Of a DNA stretch of 64,000 bases, positions 26,400 through 36,167 are shown in pieces. How positions within the stretch are numbered: the first letter of the stretch is position 1; every line of letters starts with the position of its first letter. This DNA is from JAJRZL01 sp964557855. GTDB taxonomy: Bacteria > Zixibacteria > MSB-5A5 > GN15 > FEB-12. Location of the stretch: contig CAZLBP010000003.1 in assembly GCA_964557855.1 (NCBI GenBank), positions 103,781 to 167,780 on the forward strand, in the 5' to 3' direction. The position numbers were made by a program, and so were the translations under genes. The notes under the pieces are model-generated. The model had not been told where the DNA came from. It did no database searches and saw only the letters and a list, made by a program, of their open reading frames with translations.

Positions 26400-28781
26400 C
26401 TATAAAAACAAGAATCTGACAATTTCCACTACATCATTGACGTCCATCACACCATCCGCCTGCATGTCTGCCGTGTAGACTTCTTGGGGTGCGGAACCTC
26501 CCCGAAACATCCAGTCGACCATGTATGTCAGATCTATGACATTGATATCCCCATCCAGATTGATATCTCCGGGACGGTGACCAATGAACACTGGCTCTTC
26601 CGATATCACCCACGTCTCACCGTCAGCAAAACTACCGGCTACAAGTAATGATGCTGTCGTAGTGTCGTAGAGAGGCATGTAGGAATCGATTAAGTCTGCT
26701 GCGTAAAACCGCAATTCAAGAGCAGCACCATTCAAATCAGGATGGAATGATATGACCTCTACCTGAAACGGTTCCCAACTGTCGTTGACGACCACACTTG
26801 ACAGGTCAACATCGGCCACTGTATGACCGTCAACAAAATCTCCAATTGTCAGGGTAACCACTGCGGGTTCAATTGTATGGGCCAGCTTGATGTGTAAGGT
26901 ATCCGGTTCCAAAATGACAGTCGCGATGGATGTAGTGGGTACCTCGTATGCAAATGAATAGCTCATTATCTCTTGTCCAAGATAACGGCCGCTCCAGTCG
27001 ACAAGAATACTGTCGCCCGTATCGGTTATCGACATAAGCCCGAATTGCCCCCGACCGTTACCGGCATAGGCTCCGTGGCTGTACGGTCCTCCTTTGATGC
27101 TCGGCGTACGATCCAGCGGAGCCGCGTGCATCACTGGAAATGCCGCCCCGCCATTGTCGGCATAATCACTGTTGGTGCCGTCATCTATAGCCAGCATATG
27201 GGCATCGCCTGAAATCATACAGAGGTTGGTGATATCGTTGGCTTTGATAAAATCGGCCAATTCCCGGCGTTCGTGCGTGTATACGTACCAGCCGTCGTCA
27301 CCAGTATCTCCTATCCAGGGCAGCGTGTTAACCCAGACCGTCAGCTCATAATTATCGCGTGCATGGATAAGCTCCTCTTTGAACCACTCTTTTTGTGTCG
27401 TTCCCAGCATCGTTTTATCCGGCGTATCAGCTGCTTGCCACGGGCTCCTCGCTGAACGGGAATCGCAGACGATAAACCGCACTCGACCAACGGAGAAAGC
27501 CTGATAGATCGCAACATCACCGCTCCCCGCCATGAGAGGATAATGCGGCGCGTATTCCTGATAGGTCAAGCGCGCTGCCTGTCGACCGGGCGCTGTTGAG
27601 TCAGAGTTGTTGGGGCCGAAATCATGATCATCCCACATGTACACCAATGGAATAGTCCGGTATAAGTCGGACTGGCGAGGCGAGCCTAATACTGCTTCGT
27701 ACGCCTGCCGAAACACATCGCGATCATTGACGGCGATGTTCTCATAATGAAAATCTCCCAAGTGGAAGAAGAACAATGGATTGAGAGAACGTATGGTGTC
27801 AAACACCGTATGATTGCTGCCCGTCCAGGCACAGGAAGCAAAAGCAAATGTAAATGAGACTTCGCCCTCGGGGAAAGTGTGGAATTGCCCGATCATGCCT
27901 GAATCGATCACTCCCTCTACTTCAACTCCGTAATAGTGAGTTGTCCCCGGTTCCAGCCCCTCCAACTTCAATGTGACGACACGGTTGTTGACGGCCTCAA
28001 GAGACGTATCCGGGTCAGAGTACTTGGGCGACGACAGATTCTGACTGTCGCTCACTATCAGACGACAGACAGCATTTTCTATTGCAATTTTGGCCTTCAC
28101 TTTAGCCGAAAAAGGCGTAATCGCTCCTGACCACATAAAGCCAATGAGATTCGCATTTGTTGACATTTCCGCATCCCAAACCAGATCACTACTGGTTCCA
28201 CTTCTCTGGTGAACCTCCACTGCCAGAGTATTCGGACCGTCAGCCAATAGTCCAGCGTAATCGGAAATATCTATCGTCTCGTAAGTACCTCCTTCGTGAG
28301 AATAGGCTAATGTCCCGTAATTAATCTCTCCCGGCGGCATCGATCTCCTGACAATCTCTTGTCCATTGAGATACATAACAAATCCGTCATCATAAGTGAC
28401 GGACAAGAGTAGATTCGTAATCGTTTCAGAATCCGCCGTTGGTTCGAACGTATGCCTGAAGCAGGTGGTCATGTACTTACTAGTTGGGTCTGGACCAAAC
28501 GGCACCACCGTTGAAATATAGCTCTCTCCGTATCCCAGAATCCCCTGGCCGGTATCCCAGCTTGCGTCATTGTATGTTGGCTGAAACCAGCCGGCATCCG
28601 GATACTGATTTGAGGCGCTGTATTTCCACACTGCGTTCTGGGGAACCAATACCTCGGCAGAAGCGGGCACTCCCCAAAACAGAACACCAACCATTGTGAC
28701 AATAAGCCGGAGATACCTAAGGTGTTGCTGTTTCTTCACATACAGACATGCGGCAATGGGAGCTTTGATTTTAATAGACAT
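26400..28781 (-). CDS. Secreted PhoD-type phosphatase with dockerin tail
   Basis: A 793-residue exported protein. The signal peptide ends near VPASAE. Residues of about 40-210 look like a carbohydrate-binding beta-sandwich (DDGFVMYLNGQEIVRR). A fibronectin-like N-terminal PhoD region follows, then the metallophosphatase core with FAFASCAW, FFFHLGDFHYEN, YMWDDHDFGPNNSD and CMISGDAHMLAIDD, which hold the metal ligands. The C-terminus is a two-repeat dockerin-like tail (GDINLDGDINVIDLTYMVDWMF and ADGVMDVNDVVEIV). The ATG at 28781 has AAGAAGG seven bases upstream and is preferred to an in-frame TTG at 28820. PhoD enzymes cleave phosphodiesters or monoesters outside the cell. Confidence 0.88.
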   Translation of the reverse strand: MSIKIKAPIAACLYVKKQQHLRYLRLIVTMVGVLFWGVPASAEVLVPQNAVWKYSASNQYPDAGWFQPTYNDASWDTGQGILGYGESYISTVVPFGPDPTSKYMTTCFRHTFEPTADSETITNLLLSVTYDDGFVMYLNGQEIVRRSMPPGEINYGTLAYSHEGGTYETIDISDYAGLLADGPNTLAVEVHQRSGTSSDLVWDAEMSTNANLIGFMWSGAITPFSAKVKAKIAIENAVCRLIVSDSQNLSSPKYSDPDTSLEAVNNRVVTLKLEGLEPGTTHYYGVEVEGVIDSGMIGQFHTFPEGEVSFTFAFASCAWTGSNHTVFDTIRSLNPLFFFHLGDFHYENIAVNDRDVFRQAYEAVLGSPRQSDLYRTIPLVYMWDDHDFGPNNSDSTAPGRQAARLTYQEYAPHYPLMAGSGDVAIYQAFSVGRVRFIVCDSRSARSPWQAADTPDKTMLGTTQKEWFKEELIHARDNYELTVWVNTLPWIGDTGDDGWYVYTHERRELADFIKANDITNLCMISGDAHMLAIDDGTNSDYADNGGAAFPVMHAAPLDRTPSIKGGPYSHGAYAGNGRGQFGLMSITDTGDSILVDWSGRYLGQEIMSYSFAYEVPTTSIATVILEPDTLHIKLAHTIEPAVVTLTIGDFVDGHTVADVDLSSVVVNDSWEPFQVEVISFHPDLNGAALELRFYAADLIDSYMPLYDTTTASLLVAGSFADGETWVISEEPVFIGHRPGDINLDGDINVIDLTYMVDWMFRGGSAPQEVYTADMQADGVMDVNDVVEIVRFLFL

Positions 28782-28916
28782 CGAAGGCCTTCTTAATCTC
28801 CAATATATTTCAAAAGTCAACTTGCCGCAAGCTGAAAATTCGATCCCATTCGGAATCGTCCGTATCTGGCGTCCGTCACCTTCGTCGCAAATAGAATCTA
28901 TGGGTGAGAGACCACT

Positions 28917-29120
28917 CTATTTACTCACGAACATCACATAAAGCGGCCGAACGGTGCACAGGATCAGAAACAGCACAAACCACCAGACACTGACATCCAT
29001 AACAGGTGGATACAGTTTGGCGATTATCAGCGCCACGCCCATACCTATTCCCTGGATCAGCTTAATATCGAATATGGTGAAACGCTTGACCCGATTGTTG
29101 AAGAACTCGATCAAGAACAT
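28917..29120 (-). CDS. Small two-helix membrane protein
   Basis: A 67-residue protein beginning MFLIEFFNNRVKRFTIFD, with two likely membrane segments (IKLIQGIGMGVALIIAKLY and VWWFVLFLILCTVRPLYVMF). The strong AGGAGG seven bases before the ATG at 29120 shows that it is probably translated and fixes the start. It lies 48 bases downstream of the MMPL exporter gene on the same strand and could be an accessory subunit. No family is recognised. Confidence 0.65.
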   Translation of the reverse strand: MFLIEFFNNRVKRFTIFDIKLIQGIGMGVALIIAKLYPPVMDVSVWWFVLFLILCTVRPLYVMFVSK

Positions 29121-29168
29121 GTCATTACCTCCTGTTACCACAAGATACTCTACTGACGGCTTTGGTAT

Positions 29169-31469
29169 TCAGTATTTTATGTACCTCAAGAGCTTCGGCA
29201 GAAACAATAAGGTCATACAATAACAGGTGAATATCGCCCCCGACAGAAGTATACCCAGATCCCGATCCGGCTTCAAATCCGAGAAAGTCAACGCCAGGAA
29301 CCCGAGAACCAATACCGAAGCGTTCCAACGAATCGCCCGGCCCGTATGCCGCAGGGTCAGGATCAGAGCCTCCTGATGATATTTGCCCGTCCTTCTCTCA
29401 CGCCGATAGTTATGCAGAAAATGAAGTGCAAAATCCACCCCAACCCCGATAGTCAGACTGGCAAACATGCTGGTAGCGATTCCCAAAGGCATGCCCATAT
29501 AGCCCATCGCCGCCAGTACGATAAACGCCGTCGTCATAACCGGGATCATGGCTATCAAGGCCGATTTCCTCGGCGGCAGGAAGATCAACAGCAATATGCC
29601 GATTCCCACCAGCGTCCAGCTTATCGACCGCATTTGGTTGATGACAATGGACTCCACCACTTCTATCGCCACCGGTATGTCTCCCCCAATGTGAGCTGCC
29701 ACATTGTATCGGGACCGGATGCCGTCCAGCGCCCCAACCACGAATTCGCGAAGCTCTTTCGATCGACTGAAATTCGGACTGTTTACGAACAGTGTGGCCC
29801 GGGCCTTCGAGCCGGACTCATTGACCAACTGAAGCAACTGCTTGGGATCACCGGCCATCTCGGCCACCGTGGCAACATCTTGTATCTCCTCGTCGGCCAG
29901 GCCGGCAACAGGCTCCGATTCCCCCAAACCGGCGGCAACTTGTTCGAAAGGGTCAAGATACGATAACACGCCCCCGACGTGAGGAGCCGCCTGCGCCGAA
30001 TCGACAAAAGCCTGCATCACCGAAGCGCCCCGTGAACTGTAGAACTCGCCCGGTCCGCCCTCAAACACTACGTCGAACCGGTAGCTGCCCCAGAAATGTT
30101 CGTTGAATACCAGTTCCGTCTGCACCAGCTCCGATTGCTTGTCGAAATTGTCAACCCACGAATCCTGTATCTCGAGCAGCGACAAACCGGGCGACACCAC
30201 GACTATTATCAAGGCCCCCAAAACCAATGCCGGACCGGTGCGAAGGCTCACCCACCGCTCATACCAGTTCAACTCGGTGGCGCCGTGCCGTTCCTTCCGA
30301 CGCGGTCCCCGACGAAACCAGGACTTCGGCAAGTGAACAATGAGACAGGGTATCACGGAGAAGCTGAAGATCATGGCCATGATAATCCCGAACGCCGTGA
30401 ACAGCCCGAATTCACGCATGGGTTGCATGGAAGCGGTCAGAAACGAAAGAAACCCGATGGCGGTCGTAATCGACGTGACGACGATCGGTCGCCCGATGTC
30501 CTTCACGGAATTGCGGCACACCCCGGTGAGCTGCTGACGCTCCGTTTCCGGTGGCGTTTTCTTAGTATTGAGGCCCGCGACATGCACGTGCACCCGTTGT
30601 AACAGGTGAATCTCATCCGTTATGGCCATGGTCATCAAGATTACCGGTAAAATGGTTGTGACTAACGTCAGCGGCGCCCCGACCCAGCCCATCAGACCGA
30701 ACGTCCACAACAGCACTAACACGGCTTCCGTCAGTGGAATGAGCACACCACCCACGGTGCGCAGGGTTGCCAGCAGCATGAGGATAACGATAGCCACCAT
30801 CACCGGCACCAGGACCGCCAAATCGCGCAGAACGATTTCCCCCAGCTTGGCCTCTACCACCACCGGACCGGTCATGCGCAACTCAACGGCCGAATTCTGC
30901 GCCGAAGCCATCCACTGCTCCAGCTCCCCAAGCACTTCAAGCCGCTCTTCGTTTTCAGCCAACGGCACGTAGATCGCCGCGTGACGTCCGTTCTCTGCCA
31001 GGTATAACCCTTCCGTTAACGGCTCCGCTCTCAATCCCCGGACCAATTCAGCGAACCGTGCGGAATCATCCGGTATATGATCCAGATAAGTGCCGATGGC
31101 CATTGTCGCCACGCTCGACTGCACGTCCAGAAGCGAAGCCAACGACTGCACGCCGTCCCCATACACCCCGGACAATCGTTGTACCGACTGGTGCAGTTCT
31201 TTTATGTAACGCAGTCCATCCGGAGTAACGAGCGTACTCTCAGGGTCACGTGCGGAGACAAGAATAATGACTCGCTGCGGATCATAGAACGTCTCCCTGT
31301 CTTCTATCGTCTGCTCTACTATTTCATTGTCTTCAGGATAGATAGCGGCCCCATCGGTGCGCAGTTCCAGCCGGGTCAGTCCGACTGCAAACCAGACCGA
31401 CAACAAAAGCGATCCCAAAAGGACCATTTTAGGCCATTTTAATAGACCGGATACTATTCTGTCTAACAC
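29169..31469 (-). CDS. MMPL/RND-family exporter
   Basis: A 766-residue inner-membrane protein with the RND two-fold layout. One membrane helix near residue 15 is followed by a large periplasmic loop and five further helices with MTMAITDEIHLLQRVH. The same arrangement then repeats, with ASLTIGVGVDFALHFLHNYRRE in the second half; these GxxxD-type segments lie on the proton pathway in the family. The start is GTG at 31469 with AGGTG five bases upstream. No membrane-fusion or outer-membrane channel gene is nearby, as is usual for MMPL or HpnN-type lipid exporters. Substrate unknown. Confidence 0.85.
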   Translation of the reverse strand: MLDRIVSGLLKWPKMVLLGSLLLSVWFAVGLTRLELRTDGAAIYPEDNEIVEQTIEDRETFYDPQRVIILVSARDPESTLVTPDGLRYIKELHQSVQRLSGVYGDGVQSLASLLDVQSSVATMAIGTYLDHIPDDSARFAELVRGLRAEPLTEGLYLAENGRHAAIYVPLAENEERLEVLGELEQWMASAQNSAVELRMTGPVVVEAKLGEIVLRDLAVLVPVMVAIVILMLLATLRTVGGVLIPLTEAVLVLLWTFGLMGWVGAPLTLVTTILPVILMTMAITDEIHLLQRVHVHVAGLNTKKTPPETERQQLTGVCRNSVKDIGRPIVVTSITTAIGFLSFLTASMQPMREFGLFTAFGIIMAMIFSFSVIPCLIVHLPKSWFRRGPRRKERHGATELNWYERWVSLRTGPALVLGALIIVVVSPGLSLLEIQDSWVDNFDKQSELVQTELVFNEHFWGSYRFDVVFEGGPGEFYSSRGASVMQAFVDSAQAAPHVGGVLSYLDPFEQVAAGLGESEPVAGLADEEIQDVATVAEMAGDPKQLLQLVNESGSKARATLFVNSPNFSRSKELREFVVGALDGIRSRYNVAAHIGGDIPVAIEVVESIVINQMRSISWTLVGIGILLLIFLPPRKSALIAMIPVMTTAFIVLAAMGYMGMPLGIATSMFASLTIGVGVDFALHFLHNYRRERRTGKYHQEALILTLRHTGRAIRWNASVLVLGFLALTFSDLKPDRDLGILLSGAIFTCYCMTLLFLPKLLRYIKY

Positions 31470-31549
31470 GTGTCACCTGCATCCACGGTCAACCTGCCGG
31501 GGTATGATGTCAAAAGGCGCCTGCGGTCACTGGGACCATAGCGTGAATC

Positions 31550-32971
31550 CTAGATTCCCTGTAAATTGAAACACACCACTTTCGGCTCGGTCATTTCCTG
31601 CAGAGAGAACTTGAGTCCCTCGCGGCCCAAACCCGAATACTTGACACCGCCGAACGGCATAGAATCGAGACGATAATCGGTCGAATCGTTGATCATCACC
31701 CCGCCGCAGTCAAGCTCATAGGCGGCCTTGAACGCTACTTCGACATCGCGCGTGAAAATCGCCGCCAGCAGACCATACGGCAGCGAATTGGCTTCCTGGA
31801 TGGCCGCATCAAGATCGTCGATCGGATACAAGTTCACGGTTGGCCCGAAAACCTCTTCACAGTGCACATTGACATCTTTGGGTAGATTTTCCAGAACCGT
31901 CGGTTCGTACAGCGCTCCCGTACGCTTGCCGCCGGTCAACACCGCGGCGCCCTTGCTGACCGCCTCTTTGACCCACTTCTCGACCCGCTTCGCCTCGTCT
32001 GCAGTGATCATCGGTCCCATGTCGGTATCTTCTTTCATTTTGTCACCGATCTTGTATTTCCCGGTCATGTCCACGAAACGCGTCTTGAAATCATCATAGA
32101 TATCCTGGTGTACCAAGAGCCGTTGCACCCCGATGCAGTTCTGTCCGGCCGCCCAGAACGCGCCCGACACGCACGACTCCACGGCCAAATCCAAGTCGGC
32201 GTCCTTCCATACGATAACGGGCGAATCCGAACCCAGCTCCATCCCGATTTTCTTGATGCCCGCTTTCGAGGCGATATGCTTCCCGGCTTCAACGCCGCCC
32301 GTAAACGAAATCATGCGCACCCGCTCGTCGCTGACCAGAGGATCACCGATTTTCGATCCCTGCCCCGTAATCAACTGTATCGCCATCGGGGGCAGACCCG
32401 CCTCCAGCATCGCTTCGACCAGCTTGATAGCCGACAACGGTGTGACCGTAGCGGGCTTCAGTATCACGGAATTACCGGCCGCGATAGCCGGCCCCAGTTT
32501 ATGCGCCACCAGGTTCAGCGGATCATTGAAAGGTGTAATCGCCAGGACTACCCCAATGGGAAATCGGTAGTAGTAGCCCCGCCGCTTTTCCCCGCCCGGA
32601 AAGGAATCCCACGGAATCGTCTCGCCCAGAATTCGTTTAGCTTCCTCGGCCGAACATGTAATCGTATTGACACAGCGCGAGGCTTCCTTACGAGCTTCCT
32701 TGATCGTTTTCGAACCTTCACGCGCTATGGTCACGGCAAACTCGTCCAGTCTGCCTGAGATAATCTGGGCCGTCTTGTAGAGTATCTGCGCCCGATCATA
32801 GACAGTCATCCGTTTGGTTATCTCGAATCCGCGCGCGGCGGCGGCCAATGCCGATTCGGCATCGTTTGTGTCACCGGCCGGGACAGTATCGATGATTGAG
32901 TTATCATAGGGGTCGATAACGTCAATCTTCTTGTCTCGATCAACCCATTCTCCATTCAACAACATCTTCAT
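31550..32971 (-). CDS. NAD(P)-dependent aldehyde dehydrogenase
   Basis: A 473-residue aldehyde dehydrogenase. Typical segments are TPFNDPLNLVAHKLGPAIAA, FTGGVEAGKHIA, GMELGSDSPVIV (general-base glutamate) and GQNCIGVQRLLV (catalytic cysteine), with EVFGPTVNLYP near the end. It is closest in feel to glyceraldehyde-3-phosphate, lactaldehyde or semialdehyde dehydrogenases. The ATG overlaps the stop of the homoserine-dehydrogenase-like gene by four bases and has GGGAGG upstream, so the two are co-translated. The true substrate is probably the product of that neighbour. Confidence 0.88.
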   Translation of the reverse strand: MKMLLNGEWVDRDKKIDVIDPYDNSIIDTVPAGDTNDAESALAAAARGFEITKRMTVYDRAQILYKTAQIISGRLDEFAVTIAREGSKTIKEARKEASRCVNTITCSAEEAKRILGETIPWDSFPGGEKRRGYYYRFPIGVVLAITPFNDPLNLVAHKLGPAIAAGNSVILKPATVTPLSAIKLVEAMLEAGLPPMAIQLITGQGSKIGDPLVSDERVRMISFTGGVEAGKHIASKAGIKKIGMELGSDSPVIVWKDADLDLAVESCVSGAFWAAGQNCIGVQRLLVHQDIYDDFKTRFVDMTGKYKIGDKMKEDTDMGPMITADEAKRVEKWVKEAVSKGAAVLTGGKRTGALYEPTVLENLPKDVNVHCEEVFGPTVNLYPIDDLDAAIQEANSLPYGLLAAIFTRDVEVAFKAAYELDCGGVMINDSTDYRLDSMPFGGVKYSGLGREGLKFSLQEMTEPKVVCFNLQGI

Positions 32972-33987
32972 TTCGTACCTCCCACTGCCAACAGGTCCAC
33001 CAACGTCGAATAGCCGGTTTCGATCTTTCCGGCGCCCGGCCCGACTATCGTGACGTCACCCAGCGCATCCGTCGTCACGGTAACGGCGTTGGTAGCGTTC
33101 ATTATTCCCGCCAGCGGGTGGCTCAAGTCCACCTCTTCCGGTCGCACGCTGCCCTTGACGATCTTACCGTCCCGCCACACTTTTCCGATCAGCTTGAACC
33201 GTCGGCCTTTCCCTTTGGCCGCCTTGATGGCATCGACCGTGATTTCCGTTATACCCTTACATTCAAAATCATCCGGCTTGCAGTCCGCCCCGAACACGGC
33301 GTTGGCCAGAATCGTGATCTTGGCCAGCGCGTCCCAGCCCAACACGTCGGCATCCGGCACCGCTTCGGCATACCCCAACTCCTGCGCCTTCTTCAACGCA
33401 TCCTCGTACGACATGCCTTCTTCCATCTTAGTCAGGATGTAATTCGTCGTGCCGTTAAGGATACCCTTTATCTCGGAGATTTCGCACCCGGCCAGAGTCT
33501 CGCGCACCAGATTCAGAAGCGGCGTGCCGCTCATAACCGTTCCTTCATAGAAAAGCCGGAGACCTTTGCTCCTCGCCAGCTCGGCCAGATCGTGATAGAA
33601 GAGCGCCACCGGACCTTTGTTGGTTGTGGTGACGTGCATCCCCTTTTCGAAAGCCGCTTTGATGTGCGATGTCGCCGGTTCCCCCGTCTTGATATCGGTA
33701 TACGTCATCTCCACCATCATATCGGCCTCAGCGGCGCTGATCATCGCCAGAGCGTCGCCGGCAAACTCCACATCCAGCTCCGTCAGCTTGCCGCCCTTTT
33801 GCACCTGCGCCAGCGCCTTCTTCAGATCGATCCCGTCGGGATTGTAAATCGACCCTTTCAGCATATCGGATATCCCCACCACCTTGAACTCGAAGCCGTG
33901 CCGCTCCTTGAGCAGCTTCTCCTTTTCCGTCAGCAGCTCGGCCAGGCCCTGACCCACCGTACCAAATCCCAGGAGTAGTATTCTCAT
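32968..33987 (-). CDS. Homoserine dehydrogenase-like oxidoreductase
   Basis: A 339-residue protein with the N-terminal nucleotide site LLLGFGTVGQGLAELL and the homoserine dehydrogenase catalytic domain (GILNGTTNYILTKMEEGMSYEDALKKAQELGYAE, DVLGWDALAKITILA). In classical enzymes GYAE is followed by A-D-P; here it reads A-V-P, so one of the usual acidic positions differs. There is no ACT regulatory domain. It sits in a cassette with an aldehyde dehydrogenase, a cupin and an unknown protein and not with threonine biosynthesis genes. A catabolic or otherwise changed role is therefore at least as likely as threonine synthesis. Confidence 0.8.
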   Translation of the reverse strand: MRILLLGFGTVGQGLAELLTEKEKLLKERHGFEFKVVGISDMLKGSIYNPDGIDLKKALAQVQKGGKLTELDVEFAGDALAMISAAEADMMVEMTYTDIKTGEPATSHIKAAFEKGMHVTTTNKGPVALFYHDLAELARSKGLRLFYEGTVMSGTPLLNLVRETLAGCEISEIKGILNGTTNYILTKMEEGMSYEDALKKAQELGYAEAVPDADVLGWDALAKITILANAVFGADCKPDDFECKGITEITVDAIKAAKGKGRRFKLIGKVWRDGKIVKGSVRPEEVDLSHPLAGIMNATNAVTVTTDALGDVTIVGPGAGKIETGYSTLVDLLAVGGTK

Positions 33988-34020
33988 TTGACCTGTTCCC
34001 TTTTATAGTTCCTTAACTCT

Positions 34021-34383
34021 TCATTTGTCTTGCTTATGATACCTGTTCGGCGAATCGAACATATCAATCACCTGCACTCGCGAATGAAAGACCGCCGAAT
34101 GCTCCGCCCCCTCCGGAATGAAGTACGTATCTCCCCGGCCGACCCGGTGTGGCGTGCCGCTGATCGTCAGCGTCATCTCCCCGGTCAGCATAATGCCCCA
34201 CTGAGCACAATGCGAGTGCGGCGGTACCTTCGCGGTCGGTTCGATGTCAAAGAAGACCACCTGACGGACGCCGTCTTCCATCAGCCACCCCTTGACACCC
34301 GTCACAGGGACGTCAACCTCGGGGAGATTCCGGACGAATTCCGGGTATATCGAACCATCCCACGTCGTGCCGATTTCTTCCAA
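34021..34383 (-). CDS. Small cupin-domain protein
   Basis: A 120-residue single-domain cupin. The metal-binding motifs are VPPHSHCAQWGIMLTGEM and PEGAEHSAVFHS, and GRGDTYFIPEGAEH fits cupin motif 2. The start is TTG at 34383 with GGAGG five bases upstream; no better ATG precedes the fold. It lies 11 bases after the unknown 410-residue gene and before the homoserine-dehydrogenase-like gene. It could be an isomerase, a lyase or a sensor subunit of the same pathway. Confidence 0.82.
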   Translation of the reverse strand: MEEIGTTWDGSIYPEFVRNLPEVDVPVTGVKGWLMEDGVRQVVFFDIEPTAKVPPHSHCAQWGIMLTGEMTLTISGTPHRVGRGDTYFIPEGAEHSAVFHSRVQVIDMFDSPNRYHKQDK

Positions 34384-34394
34384 ACGATCCTCCC

Positions 34395-35627
34395 TTACCT
34401 CGAACTGATGTCCGCGAACACTGTTTTATGACCCTGGCGCATGATCTCTTTGGCGTCCTGATCGCACCTTACACACTTGTGATAAATGACATCGCCTATC
34501 AACTCCGCCTTGGCGTCGCGTTCCTCGTCGGACAGAAAATACGCCTCCATCGTGTCATAGGGCCGCGAAGTGCCGTCCGATTCGTACTTGATCGTGATAT
34601 CACAGCCGCTGTCCAGAACTTTGTGGGTGTTCTCGGTCCAGTCGAACCCCTCCATGCCCAGGTCCGGGTTAATACGCAAGTGCGCCGTCAGTTTGACGTC
34701 CGGCAAGCCGGATTCTTTCAGTTCACGATCGCATTGCACAAACGTCTCCGGACTGGCGCCGTTTCCGATATTAACCTCGTATATGGGCGTCGTGCCGTCG
34801 TCACGAAGATACGCCTTGATGATGTTCATCAGCATCCGGAACTGTATCGTGTTCTGAGTCGACAACAGCATCGATATCTTAAAACTGATCTCCGGCACCA
34901 AACGGCCCAAATAACAAGCGGCCACAATCGTCGACCAGCTCGGATTGAGAAAGAAGTTGGCGCCGGTCTCCATCGCTGCCCGCAGTAGACCGTCCAGGTA
35001 CATCAGATGGTTGTTGTCCGCCACTTCGACTCCGCCCAGGTTACCGAACGCCGTCCCCATATTCTTCATCACGATCTGACTGAGCCCCTCGCCGAGATCG
35101 TGTCGATCGAACTTTTCGCCGGTAATCCTTTCAACTTTCGCGAAGCGCTCTTCCGGCCACGGCGTGGTCAGTAAGTTCGTCGAACAGAACTTGCTCGCCC
35201 CCAGGATATTCTCTCCCATCGCCAGCGTCGCGGTTAGGTCGCCGCTATAGACATAATGATCTGTCAGCGCTACGACGGAGATCATCTCGGTCGGGAACAG
35301 TACGTTGCCGTTTTCCGCCACCCGGCGAATACAGTCGGCTGTTACGTAGGCTCCCTGAAACCCGGACACCTGTGTCGTGCACACGCCCGGTTTGTCGAAC
35401 TTGATGTTTTCTTTCTCGATGAAGTCCTCGACCTTGGGGAACTTCCTGACATGTTCTTCCGATTGCGCCAGCAAATCACCGAAGCCCCTGTCTTCGGCTT
35501 TCTTCTTGCGCATTTCATACCCACGCATGCCGGTAATCTGTTCGCCCACTGCCTTGCCCCCGCCGTATGCCTCCACCAATTTGTCAATTGCTTTGATGTC
35601 TTTCTCTGTCAGCAAGTCAAAATGCAT
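34395..35627 (-). CDS. Unknown conserved-looking 410-residue enzyme-like protein
   Basis: A soluble protein of 410 residues that I do not recognise. It starts MHFDLLTEKDIKAIDKLVEAYGG with GGGAGAGG just upstream. It is rich in motif-like stretches, such as TTQVSGFQGAYVTADCI, HLMYLDGLLRAAMETGANFF, NIGNGASPETFVQCDRELKE and KLTAHLRINPDLGMEGFDWTENTHKVL. The C-terminal part has a C-x-x-C pair (YHKCVRCDQDAKEIM) that could bind metal. There is no signal peptide or membrane segment. It is the first gene of a minus-strand cassette with a cupin, a homoserine-dehydrogenase-like enzyme and an aldehyde dehydrogenase, so an enzymatic role in that pathway is inferred. A TIM-barrel fold is a guess. Confidence 0.75.
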   Translation of the reverse strand: MHFDLLTEKDIKAIDKLVEAYGGGKAVGEQITGMRGYEMRKKKAEDRGFGDLLAQSEEHVRKFPKVEDFIEKENIKFDKPGVCTTQVSGFQGAYVTADCIRRVAENGNVLFPTEMISVVALTDHYVYSGDLTATLAMGENILGASKFCSTNLLTTPWPEERFAKVERITGEKFDRHDLGEGLSQIVMKNMGTAFGNLGGVEVADNNHLMYLDGLLRAAMETGANFFLNPSWSTIVAACYLGRLVPEISFKISMLLSTQNTIQFRMLMNIIKAYLRDDGTTPIYEVNIGNGASPETFVQCDRELKESGLPDVKLTAHLRINPDLGMEGFDWTENTHKVLDSGCDITIKYESDGTSRPYDTMEAYFLSDEERDAKAELIGDVIYHKCVRCDQDAKEIMRQGHKTVFADISSR

Positions 35628-36138
35628 GGGACCTCTCCCGGAATACTATATTGTGTTGATTCTACTTCACTCAATCGTTGCGTTTCAGTTACGGCTGTCA
35701 TAGCAGCCCGGAATATACGCGATCCCCTCCCCGTCATCAAGGAATACTGACGCGGGACCAACAGTTGATTACTGGAGTTGGATATTCATTGGTCGGCCGA
35801 TTGCTGGCTACTCAAATGTGCTGTCGGCGAAAAAGGTCTGGAGACCTGCAGCCAGTGCCAGGAACTCCCCTGCGATAAACTGGTTGCCTGGTCACAGCAG
35901 TCCGACCGTTATACCGCCGCATTGGTCAGATTAACAGGGATGACATAAGCCCACGTCCCGTCACCAGGCATCGACTTCCGTCCGACGGCCCCTGCCGCAA
36001 GCAAGGTGGGACAGTCTTTTGCAGCGCGGCATGGAACCCGTTCCTGACTGTAGCACATTGGCTATCAATCATACCCACCCCTAACAAAAACGTAACAATC
36101 AAAGACCTCCTATTCCTGTACCTGGCCGGGAAAACCGC

Positions 36139-36167
36139 TTGACACTGAAAAGCTGAAGTGCTATGTT
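36139..36167 (+). promoter_or_regulatory. Putative promoter of the giant surface-protein gene
   Basis: TTGACA (36139-36144) and TATGTT (36162-36167) are 17 bases apart. If used, transcription would start near 36175 and leave an untranslated leader of about 260 bases, which is long and leaves room for RNA-based control. Confidence 0.5.
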
